Made by a program: the position numbers and the translations under genes. The notes under the pieces are model-generated. The model was not told the DNA's origin. It did no database searches and saw nothing but the letters and a program-made list of their open reading frames with translations. This document shows positions 7,504 through 14,814 of a DNA stretch of 64,000 nucleotides, piece by piece; the stretch's first letter is position 1; each line of letters opens with the position of its first letter. The stretch comes from Actinomycetospora straminea. GTDB lineage: Bacteria; Actinomycetota; Actinomycetes; Mycobacteriales; Pseudonocardiaceae. Location: contig NZ_JAQZAN010000022.1 of the NCBI RefSeq assembly GCF_028737255.1, forward strand, positions 1-64,000. Reading direction: 5' to 3'.

Positions 7504-8526
7504 TCAGCCCCGGGGGGACGCGACGACCACGCTGACGGGTGCCGCGGTCGCGATCGTCCGCTCGAGACGCAGCCCGGCCCGGTCGAGGAGGGTCGCGTAC
7601 TCCCGTTCCGTGCGCTCCCGGCCCCCGACCAGCGCGAGCATCATGATGTCCAGCAGCTTGCCGACGTGCGGTTCGTCCCCCTCGGGCAGCACCACCTCGA
7701 GGACGAGCAGCCGCCCGGCCGGGTCCATGGCCGCGCGCACGGTCCGCAGGATCGCGACGGCGTCGTCGTCCTCCCAGTCGTGCAGCACGCTGGAGAGGAC
7801 GTAGCAGTCGGCGCCGGCGGGGACCGCGGTGAAGAAGTCCCCACCGACCGCCTCCGCGCGGTGCCCGACGACGTCGGCGGCGCCCGCGACCACCTCCGGC
7901 CGGTCGAACACGACGGCCTCGACGGCCGGGTAGCGCTCCGCGACCGCCGCGACCAGGTGCCCCTGACCCCCGCCGACGTCGACCAGGCGCCGGACCCCGG
8001 CGAGGTCGTACACCGCCAGCACCGCGGCGCCGATCTGGCGGGCGCGGTCGCCCATGGCGCGGTCGAACGCCGCGGCGCGGCGCGGGTGGGCGGCGAGGTA
8101 CGACCACCAGTCGGTGCCGTGGTGGGTGGCGAACGACGGCTTCCCGGTGCGCAGGGTGCCGCCCAGCCCGGCCACGGTGTGCAGGTACTCCCCCGACCCC
8201 CAATTGCGGGCGTGGTCGCGCATCGAGCCCGGCACCTCGGAGCGCAGCGTCGCGGCCAGGTCGGTGAGCGCGAAGGTCCGCGGGGCCACCTCGCTGAACA
8301 CGCCGCCCGCGGCCAGCGCGCGCAGGACCCGGTAGAGCACGTCCGGGTCCGCGTCGCTCGCGGCAGCCAGCTCGGCGACGTGCCGCGGACCGTCGGCGCA
8401 CCCGTCGGCGATGCCGAACTCGGCGACGAGGGCGACGAGGCGACCGATCAGGGAGCCGTAGAGCAGGCTCATCATGCGCATCGAGGCCGGTTCGGTCGTC
8501 GCCTCCGCCACCGGTTCCGCCGTCAT
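7504..8526 (-). CDS. SAM-dependent O-methyltransferase (AcOMT/hydroxyneurosporene type)
   Basis: 340 residues. An N-terminal winged-helix dimerisation domain (about 15-110, with IADGCADGPRHVAELA and a second helix around YRVLRALAAGGVFSE) precedes a Rossmann methyltransferase domain. That domain has motif I LVDVGGGQGHLVAAV, acidic loop VVFDRPEVV and the catalytic region VLHDWEDDDAVAIL, where the His-Asp pair matches the general base of small-molecule O-methyltransferases. The ATG at 8526 is favoured; a later Met at residue 16 is possible. Such enzymes methylate phenolic or polyketide hydroxyls; the substrate is not evident. Confidence 0.87.
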   Translation of the reverse strand: MTAEPVAEATTEPASMRMMSLLYGSLIGRLVALVAEFGIADGCADGPRHVAELAAASDADPDVLYRVLRALAAGGVFSEVAPRTFALTDLAATLRSEVPGSMRDHARNWGSGEYLHTVAGLGGTLRTGKPSFATHHGTDWWSYLAAHPRRAAAFDRAMGDRARQIGAAVLAVYDLAGVRRLVDVGGGQGHLVAAVAERYPAVEAVVFDRPEVVAGAADVVGHRAEAVGGDFFTAVPAGADCYVLSSVLHDWEDDDAVAILRTVRAAMDPAGRLLVLEVVLPEGDEPHVGKLLDIMMLALVGGRERTEREYATLLDRAGLRLERTIATAAPVSVVVASPRG

Positions 8527-8585
8527 CACCGGATGGTGGCGCCACAGCGGTGGCGAGGACGAGCGCGGCGGGGGCCGCGAGAACG

Positions 8586-9656
8586 TCACGATTCGGCGAG
8601 CGACCTCGGCGGACGGCGCACGGGGTGCTGGGACGCGGGGACCAGCTCGTTCGTCGGCAGGTGCACGGTCAGGCGCACCGTGGTCCCGTCGCGGGGGTCG
8701 CTGTGGACCTGGACGAGGTCGCAGAGCTGGTGGGCGAGCCGCAGGCCGTAGCCGCGGCCCTCGGCGGGGCCGACGCGGTGGCGTCCCACCAGCGGGTCGG
8801 CGATCCAGCCGCTGTCCTGAACCTCGCAGACCACCGCGGCCGGCTCCGCCCCCTCCCAGCCGGGCGCGCCCGCGTGCCGGGTCCACAGCGCGAGGAGCCC
8901 GGGACGGCCGGTGTGCACGACGGTGTTCACCGCCACCTCGTAGGCCGCCAGCGCGAGGTCGGCCGCGCGGTCCTCGTCGAGGCCGGCCCGCAGGGCGTGC
9001 TCGGCGACGGCGGTCCGCACCGCCCACGGCCCGGTGGGCGCGCTGAACACTAGCGTCTCGCCGAGCTCGGTCGGCTCGGCCAGCGGCCCGGCGACGCCCT
9101 GGGCGAACTCGGTGGGGTCGACGTAGCGCCCGCTCGCGGCGGTGTGCCCGTGCTCGACGAGGACGGGGTGCGTCCGCTCCGCGTCGGCGATGACGGCCGG
9201 GGCGAGCGCGGTGGTGTCGTACGGGCAGAGCACCGTCACCGGGCGGTCCGCGAGCGCGACGTTGATGAGGGCCTCGTGCTGGACCGCGGCGGCGTACTCC
9301 TGCGGGGTGCGCCCGGCCCAGATCGGCTCGCCGATGATGCGCACGCGCCCCTGGGCGGCGTGCTCGTCGGCGAACGCCCGCAGGACCCCGGCGATGATGC
9401 GGCCGGGGTTGCGGCCGGCCTGCGTCATGTCGTGCAGGACGACCCGCGACGCGAGCGGTCCCAGCGCGTCGCGCACGAGGGCGAGGCGGCTCGGCGGCGC
9501 CGCCATCATCACCGGCTCGTCGCACTCGAGACCCTCGCGCAGGAACGGGACCGTGCCCGCGACGTAGGCCTCGTCGTCGGCGTAGAACAGCGCCGGGTGC
9601 ACGAGCGTGTCGCCGCCGCCGTCGTGCGACGGGGCGTGTGCGTGTCCGGCATCCAC
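8586..9656 (-). CDS. RsbA-like anti-sigma regulatory protein (MEDS + HATPase)
   Basis: 356 residues from the GTG at 9656, chosen because GGAG lies 8 nt upstream; an in-frame start at 9764 would only add low-complexity sequence. Residues about 10-185 form a MEDS (methanogen/methylotroph DcmR sensory) domain with HPALFYADDEAYV and GRVRIIGEPIW. Residues about 215-330 form a GHKL ATPase of the RsbW/anti-sigma type with N-box LAAYEVAVNTVVH and G-box GRGYGLRLAHQLCD. The protein probably senses a small ligand and binds or phosphorylates an anti-anti-sigma factor. No sigma factor or antagonist gene lies next to it. Confidence 0.85.
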   Translation of the reverse strand: MDAGHAHAPSHDGGGDTLVHPALFYADDEAYVAGTVPFLREGLECDEPVMMAAPPSRLALVRDALGPLASRVVLHDMTQAGRNPGRIIAGVLRAFADEHAAQGRVRIIGEPIWAGRTPQEYAAAVQHEALINVALADRPVTVLCPYDTTALAPAVIADAERTHPVLVEHGHTAASGRYVDPTEFAQGVAGPLAEPTELGETLVFSAPTGPWAVRTAVAEHALRAGLDEDRAADLALAAYEVAVNTVVHTGRPGLLALWTRHAGAPGWEGAEPAAVVCEVQDSGWIADPLVGRHRVGPAEGRGYGLRLAHQLCDLVQVHSDPRDGTTVRLTVHLPTNELVPASQHPVRRPPRSLAES

Positions 9657-9722
9657 TGCGGCGACTCCGTGTGTCGGCGTCCTGGCGGCGCCATCATGCC
9701 TGGTCCGGGGGCTGAGCACCGC

Positions 9723-9757
9723 CCTCACCCGCGGGTTCTCACCGCCCGCGGGTGAGG
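9723..9757. repeat. Perfect 13-bp inverted repeat
   Basis: CCTCACCCGCGGG (9723-9735) and CCCGCGGGTGAGG (9745-9757) pair perfectly across a 9-nt loop. It sits between the stop of the DUF4236-like gene (9808) and the start of the RsbA-like gene (9656), both on the minus strand. It may end the first transcript (without a T-run) or be an operator of the second. Its core is shared with the repeat at 1954-1974. Confidence 0.55.
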
Positions 9758-9807
9758 TGCGCAACGGGCTGGTGCGCTCGCCCGATGACCTTCCCCCGGC
9801 TGCCGCG

Positions 9808-10011
9808 TCAGCGGCGTCCCTTGCTCTGCCAGTAGCCCGGGCCGGGGGTGTCGATGGTGTGGCGCCGGCTCTTCGCGTTCCACGACCAGCGCCCGGCGCC
9901 CAGCCCCCAGCTCACGCCGTCCGGGCCGGCGTGCAGGCGCAGCGGCCCGAACCGGAACGTGCGACGCATGTGGTGTCGCGGATGGACGTGGGGCAGCAGA
10001 CGGAATCCCAT
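9808..10011 (-). CDS. DUF4236-like small protein
   Basis: 67 residues, basic and rich in aromatic residues. The pattern FRFGPLRLHAGPDGVSWGLG, then GRWSWN and TPGPGYWQSKG, resembles DUF4236, whose short beta-rich units read GPLRL-N-GVS-G-G...PGTGL-Y. The ATG at 10011 is supported by a strong ribosome site, AAGGAGG, 5 nt upstream; upstream in-frame codons have none. Function is unknown. It follows the NMT1-type lipoprotein gene on the same strand by 88 nt, a gap that contains a GC-rich hairpin (GCCCCG...CGGGGC around 10043-10073). Confidence 0.65.
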   Translation of the reverse strand: MGFRLLPHVHPRHHMRRTFRFGPLRLHAGPDGVSWGLGAGRWSWNAKSRRHTIDTPGPGYWQSKGRR

Positions 10012-10099
10012 GGGGAGCCTCCTTCGTCGTCTCGACAACGAATGCCCCGGGTGTCCGGGTTCCCGAACGGGGCCATCCGGACGAACCGGACGCACTCCC

Positions 10100-11110
10100 T
10101 CAGCGCGGGCCGAGCAGCGGCGCGACGTCGAACCGGCCCGGGACCAGCGCGAACTGCGTCATGAGGTCGGCGACCCGCTGGAGGCGCGTCGCGTCGAGCG
10201 ACTGCGGGTAGGAGCCGAGGTTGATCAGCGAGGCGGTGGCGCGGTCGATCCGTACGTAGGTCGGCAGCACCTGCTCGACGTTGCCCCGGTCGACCGCCGC
10301 CTGCTGGCCACGCGCCATCGCGCGCTGGAACGCCGCGACCGTCCGGGGGTTCCGGTCCGCGAACGCCTCCGTCGTGCCGTAGCCGCCCAGCGGGATGTCG
10401 GCGGTCGGCCCGGAGGCGGTGTCGAGGAGCGGCACCGCGCCCAGGTTGCGACCCGCCGCTGTGATGAACGGCTCGACCATCGCCGCCGCGTCGACCCGGC
10501 CGGTGGCGAGCGCCGTCGCCATGTCGGGGAACGGCACCTCGACGAACTGCACGGTGTTCGGATCCACCCCGTTCGTCTGCAGCGCCGAGCGCGCATTCAG
10601 TTCGACGATGTTGCGGAACGTGTTCACCGCGACCCGCCGTCCCGCGAGATCACGGGGAGAACGCACCGTGCCGTCGGGGCGGGTGACGAGCGCGAAGGTG
10701 TTCGGTCCGGCCTGGTAGCCGTCCGAGATCAGACGGAATCGGCCCGCCCCCTGCTGCTGCGCGAGGAAGAACGAGACGTAGTTCCCGAAGGTGACGTCGA
10801 GGCCGCCCCCGACGATCTCCGGGATCGACGCCGCCCCGCCCTGCGCGACCACCGGCTCGACGATCAGACCCTCGTCGCGGAAGAATCCCCGCTCCTGGGC
10901 CAGGTAGAACGACGCCGTGTCGACGATCGTCAACACCCCGACCCGCAACGTCGCCCGTTCCGGCGCCCCGGCAGACTCCTGATCACCCGGCCCCGCTCCC
11001 CCGCACGCGGACAGGGCGAGCACGCACAGAATCGTCAGCAATCGGACGGCGATCGGGCGGGCGCGGCCGCTCCGAGAATTGTTGCTCCGCATGCGCACAA
11101 TGACCCCCAT
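10100..11110 (-). CDS. NMT1/SsuA-type ABC substrate-binding lipoprotein, orphan
   Basis: 336 residues. A lipoprotein signal peptide ends in the lipobox L-S-A-C36. The mature part is a periplasmic-binding type 2 fold with TLRVGVLTIVDTASFYLAQE, AQGGAASIPEIVGGGLDV and FPDMATALATGRVDAAAMVEPF. That pattern is typical of NMT1/THI5-like and sulfonate/nitrate/taurine binding proteins. No ATPase or permease gene is adjacent, so either the transporter is elsewhere or the protein works as a sensor component. It diverges from a histidine kinase with a nitrate/nitrite-sensing-type domain, which makes a sensing role plausible. Confidence 0.88.
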   Translation of the reverse strand: MGVIVRMRSNNSRSGRARPIAVRLLTILCVLALSACGGAGPGDQESAGAPERATLRVGVLTIVDTASFYLAQERGFFRDEGLIVEPVVAQGGAASIPEIVGGGLDVTFGNYVSFFLAQQQGAGRFRLISDGYQAGPNTFALVTRPDGTVRSPRDLAGRRVAVNTFRNIVELNARSALQTNGVDPNTVQFVEVPFPDMATALATGRVDAAAMVEPFITAAGRNLGAVPLLDTASGPTADIPLGGYGTTEAFADRNPRTVAAFQRAMARGQQAAVDRGNVEQVLPTYVRIDRATASLINLGSYPQSLDATRLQRVADLMTQFALVPGRFDVAPLLGPR

Positions 11111-11190
11111 TCGGGCGGCAACGCACTCGGTCAGTTCGACGCGCGGTCATGCATCCGTGTGAGGAACCGTCGCGATCGGGTGTCATGCCG

Positions 11191-11212
11191 GCCACGGGGA
11201 AGCTACCGTGGC
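11191..11212. repeat. 7-bp inverted repeat in divergent promoter region
   Basis: GCCACGG (11191-11197) and CCGTGGC (11206-11212) pair around an 8-nt loop, within the 215-bp region between the lipoprotein start (11110) and the kinase start (11326). It is a candidate operator or leader structure for the kinase operon. I found no convincing -35/-10 pair in the rest of this gap. Confidence 0.35.
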
Positions 11213-11325
11213 GGGCGCCATCGTCACAGGTGGTCGTCGGACCGAATGCGATTCCGGCGAGCGCGGCGGCTCCGGAGAACTCGAGCGCGCGCCGTGGGGA
11301 TGTGCCTGGCGATGGGGGGTCGTCC

Positions 11326-13953
11326 GTGGCCGAGCGCAACGTGTCCGCGACGGGGACCCGCCGGTCCGCCCGGTGGGCTCCGGTGCGCTGGCGCGTCCGC
11401 ACGAAGGTCGTCGCCGTGGTGGCGGTGCCGATCGTGCTGGCCCTGGTCCTGGCCGGACTGACCATCCGGACCCAGCTCGCGCAGCGGAGTGCGCTGGAGC
11501 AGGTCGCGACGGGCACGCGGTTGAGCGCCACGGTCGCGGGTCTCGTCGATCGGCTCCAGGTCGAGCGGACCGCCACGGCCGCCTACGTCGCGGCCGGCCG
11601 CGGGCCGGACCGGTCACTCCTCGACACCGTCGCGGAGGACGTCGACCGCGCGGTGGCGGACCTGCGTGCCGAGGGCGACGCGGTGGCCGACCTCGACGCC
11701 GGCGTGCGGGACCGCTACGCCGGGGCGCTCACGCGTCTCGACGCCCTGCCTGCCCTGAGGACGACGGCGGTCGCGACCCGCTACCCCGCGACGAGCGTCG
11801 TCGTCGGCTACACGGGCATCGTCGAGCCGATGCTCGCCCTCTCCCGTGACATCGCCGGCGCGGTGGGCGAGCCCTCGGTCGTGCGCCCCGCCACCAGCCT
11901 GGCCGCGCTCGGCCGGGCCAAGGAGCAGGCCGAGGTCCAGCACGCGCTGCTGCTCGTCGGGGCGACGACCGGGGCCCTGCCCGTCGGCGCCGGTGACGCC
12001 CTGCGCGGGGCGATCGCCGAACAGGAGGCCGCGACCGCCGAGTTCGAGGCGGGCGCGACCCCGGCGCAGGTCCAGCTGTTCGACGACACCGTCGCCGGGC
12101 CGGAGATCGACCAGCGGGTCCGCATCCTGCAGACCGCGCTGATCCGCGACGCCGACCGACAGGCGCTCGCGGTCGACCCGGTCGCCTGGGACCGCGCGGC
12201 GGGGACCACCCGGGAGGCGCTGCGCACCCTGGAGAACGTGCTGTTCGGCGAGCTCCGGGCCACGGCCGACGAGCTCGTCTCGCAGGCCGGCACCACGGCC
12301 GCCGTGGTGATCGTCCTGGTGGTCCTCGCCGTGCTCGCCGCGGTCGCGCTGGCCGTGCTCGTCGCCCGATCACTGATCACCCCGCTGCAGCGCCTGCGCT
12401 CGTCCGCGCTCGACGTCGCCGACAGACGGCTCCCCGACGCGGTCCGTGTCCTCGACGACGAGGGGGTGCGCGAGGGGGGCACGCCGGAGGACACCGTCGA
12501 GCCGGTGCCGATCGACACCGAGGAGGAGGTCGGCGAGGTCGCCCGCGCGTTCGACCGCGTGCACCGCGAGGCCGTGCGGCTCGCCGGGGAGCAGGCTCGG
12601 CTGCGGACCAACCTCAACGCCCTGTTCGTCAACCTCTCCCGCCGCTCCCAGGGCCTCGTCGAGCGCCAGATCCTGCTCATCGACACGCTGGAGAACCGGG
12701 AGGAGGACCCCGACGTCCTCGCCGACCTCTTCGCGCTCGATCACCTCGCCACCCGCATGCGCCGCAACGGCGAGAACCTGCTCGTGCTCGGCGGCGCGAC
12801 GCCGTCACGGGGGACCGCCGAACCGCTGCTGCTGGTCGACGTGATCCGGGCCGCGGTCGGCGAGGTCGAGCAGTACCAGCGCATCGAGGTGGGCAAGGTG
12901 CCCGGCCTGCGCGTCCGGGGGGCTCCGGCCGACGACCTCGCGCACCTGCTCGCCGAGCTGCTCGACAACGCCACGGCCTTCTCCCCGCCCGACCGACCGG
13001 TCACCGTCAGCGCCTCCCGCGCGCCCGACGGTGGCGCGATCGTCGAGGTGGCCGATCAGGGCCTCGGCCTGGACAGCGAGGATCTCGCCGACGCGAACGC
13101 CCGCCTCGAGCAGCCCGTGCTCCTCGACGCCTCCGTGCCGCGGCAGATGGGCCTGTTCGTGGTCGGCGCGCTGGCCCGCCGCCACGGGATCACCGCCCGC
13201 CTGCTGCCCGGCGACGGCACCACCGCGAGCGTCCACGTCCCCGCGGCGCTGCTCGTCGCCCCCGAGCCGGCCGAGCAGACCGAGCCCCCCGAGCCCGCCG
13301 GCCCGGCGCTCGCCGGCCGTGCCCCCGCCCCCGACGCCCCCGACGCCCCCGACGCCCCCGACGCCCCGGACGCCCCGGACGCCCGGGACGACCCGGACAC
13401 CCCGGACGACCCGCTGACCGAGGACGTCCCCCTCCCGCCCGCCGCGAGCAGCGACGAGCCGATCTTCGAGGCGATGTGCTCGGCCTGGTTCGTCGACGCC
13501 CACGCAGGCAGCGCTCCGGACCACGACGGCACAGCCGGCGACACGGCCGGCGACCCGGCCGAGCTGTGGCGCTCGGCCGGCGACGAGGGCTGGAACGCCG
13601 TCGCCGCGCGCGCCGCGGAGCCCGCACCCACCGAGCACACCGAGGCCGGCCTGCCCCGGCGCCGCCGAGGTGCCGGGCTCGTGCCCGGGGCCGCCGCCGG
13701 GACGGCCGCTCCGACGGCATCGGAGGCCGGGCCGGACGACGTCCCCACGCCGCGACGCACCGTCGACGCCGACGTGCTGCGGGAGCGCATGAGCCGGCTC
13801 CAGCAGGGCACGAGCCGGGGCCGTGACGAGGTCGACACCGACGGGTCCGAGGTGCCGGAGGTGCCGGCGGCGCGCGCCGGGGGCAGCGACGACGGCTCCG
13901 TCGTCACCAGCTCGGCGGGCCCGACCGGCGGGGACGCGGAGGGATCGCCATGA
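11326..13953 (+). CDS. Conservon-type sensor histidine kinase with NIT-like extracellular domain
   Basis: 875 residues from the GTG at 11326, which has a G-rich ribosome site; the frame is open upstream to 11149 but that part is low in information. Membrane helix 1 is at about 28-49, an extracellular nitrate/nitrite-sensing-type helical domain (RLQVERTATAAYVAAGRG) at 50-320, and helix 2 at 324-348. A HAMP-like linker, a dimerisation/phosphoacceptor segment (LDHLATRMRRNGENLLVLGG) near 465-490 and a GHKL ATPase with N-box LAELLDNATAF at about 540-640 follow. Residues 640-875 are disordered, with Asp-Ala-Pro repeats. They hold the tail motifs EPIFEAMCSAWF, AGLPRRRRGAGLVPGA and LRERMSRLQQG. This is the CvnA component; its stop overlaps the roadblock gene by ATGA. 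Confidence 0.9.
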   Translation: MAERNVSATGTRRSARWAPVRWRVRTKVVAVVAVPIVLALVLAGLTIRTQLAQRSALEQVATGTRLSATVAGLVDRLQVERTATAAYVAAGRGPDRSLLDTVAEDVDRAVADLRAEGDAVADLDAGVRDRYAGALTRLDALPALRTTAVATRYPATSVVVGYTGIVEPMLALSRDIAGAVGEPSVVRPATSLAALGRAKEQAEVQHALLLVGATTGALPVGAGDALRGAIAEQEAATAEFEAGATPAQVQLFDDTVAGPEIDQRVRILQTALIRDADRQALAVDPVAWDRAAGTTREALRTLENVLFGELRATADELVSQAGTTAAVVIVLVVLAVLAAVALAVLVARSLITPLQRLRSSALDVADRRLPDAVRVLDDEGVREGGTPEDTVEPVPIDTEEEVGEVARAFDRVHREAVRLAGEQARLRTNLNALFVNLSRRSQGLVERQILLIDTLENREEDPDVLADLFALDHLATRMRRNGENLLVLGGATPSRGTAEPLLLVDVIRAAVGEVEQYQRIEVGKVPGLRVRGAPADDLAHLLAELLDNATAFSPPDRPVTVSASRAPDGGAIVEVADQGLGLDSEDLADANARLEQPVLLDASVPRQMGLFVVGALARRHGITARLLPGDGTTASVHVPAALLVAPEPAEQTEPPEPAGPALAGRAPAPDAPDAPDAPDAPDAPDARDDPDTPDDPLTEDVPLPPAASSDEPIFEAMCSAWFVDAHAGSAPDHDGTAGDTAGDPAELWRSAGDEGWNAVAARAAEPAPTEHTEAGLPRRRRGAGLVPGAAAGTAAPTASEAGPDDVPTPRRTVDADVLRERMSRLQQGTSRGRDEVDTDGSEVPEVPAARAGGSDDGSVVTSSAGPTGGDAEGSP

Positions 13954-14369
13954 GCGCCACGGAGACGTTCGACAGGTTCGGCTGGCTGATCGACGACTTC
14001 GTCGCCCGGGTGCCCGGCGTCGCGCACGCCGTCGTCATCTCGGCCGACGGTCTCCTGCTGACGCACTCGAGCCACCTGCCCGACGAGCGGGCCGACCAGT
14101 TGGCCGCCGTCGCCGCCGGGCTCGTGAGCCTGGCGGACGGCGCATCCCGGTGCTTCGACGCCGGGGGCGTCGTCCAGACGGTCGTGGAGATGGAGCAGGG
14201 CCTGGTCCTGACCATGGCGATCCGTGACGGGTCGTGCCTCGTCGTCCTGGCCACGGCGGGCTGCGACCGCGGGCTCGTGGGCTACGAGATGACCCTCATG
14301 GCCGCGCGCGTCGGGAAGGCCCTCACCCCCGAGGTGCGCCAGGAGCTGCGCACCGCGCGGGCGACATGA
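13950..14369 (+). CDS. Roadblock/LC7 (MglB/CvnB-like) protein
   Basis: 139 residues. It has the roadblock fold pattern: FGWLIDDFVARVPGVAHAVVISADGLLL, then LAAVAAGLVSLADGA, VVQTVVEMEQGLVL and CLVVLATAGCDRGLVGYEM. In conservons and in MglAB, this dimeric protein acts as a partner and GTPase-activating factor for a small Ras-like GTPase. The start overlaps the kinase stop (ATGA) and the stop overlaps the DUF742 start (ATGA), so translation is coupled. No Ras-like GTPase gene is found in this cluster. Confidence 0.93.
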   Translation: MSATETFDRFGWLIDDFVARVPGVAHAVVISADGLLLTHSSHLPDERADQLAAVAAGLVSLADGASRCFDAGGVVQTVVEMEQGLVLTMAIRDGSCLVVLATAGCDRGLVGYEMTLMAARVGKALTPEVRQELRTARAT

Positions 14370-14722
14370 CCGCCGGCGCCGGGTCGGGGCGCCGCGCTCC
14401 CCGGGTCCGCCCGTACACGATCACCCGTGGCCGCACGCGGACCCACGCGGAGCTGGCCCTGGAGACGCTGGTGCACACCGCGACCGGGCTCGACGTCCAC
14501 GCGGCGGAGCTCACCCGGGAGCAGCGCGCGATCTGCCGGCTGTGCGTCGACCCCGTCTCGGTCGCGGAGGTCTCGGCGCGGGCCGACCTCCCGCTCGGCG
14601 TCGCGCGGGTCGTGCTCGACGACATGGCCCGGGACGGCCTCGTCGTGCTCCACGAGGCGTCGACCGACAGGCCGAGCCTCGCGCTGATGGAGAGGGTGCT
14701 CCATGGGCTCCAGCGGCTCTGA
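14366..14722 (+). CDS. DUF742 (CvnC-like) winged-helix protein
   Basis: 118 residues with the DUF742 order: VRPYTITRGRTRTHAELALETLV, then LTREQRAICRLCVDPVSVAEVSARADLPLGVARVVLDDMARDGLV as a winged-helix unit, ending LMERVLHGLQRL. The final helix (normally LLERVLxGLxxL) is the family hallmark. CvnC proteins bind the other conservon components and may bind DNA. In standard conservons the GTPase gene (cvnD) starts by overlapping this end; here the ATG at 14703 overlaps, but the frame after it does not encode a GTPase. Confidence 0.92.
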   Translation: MTAGAGSGRRAPRVRPYTITRGRTRTHAELALETLVHTATGLDVHAAELTREQRAICRLCVDPVSVAEVSARADLPLGVARVVLDDMARDGLVVLHEASTDRPSLALMERVLHGLQRL

Positions 14723-14814
14723 GACCACGGGGCGACGGCGTCATCCCGCCCGCGCCCCGGCCGGTCGCGCGCCCGACACCGGTCCCCACCCGCCGACCAC
14801 CGACGGAGACCGTC

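Noticed and set aside
6083-7804. Long plus-strand open frame opposite the enoyl-CoA hydratase and isomerase-like genes
   Set aside because: Low-complexity Arg/Glu/Gly/Val sequence without family motifs; antisense shadow.
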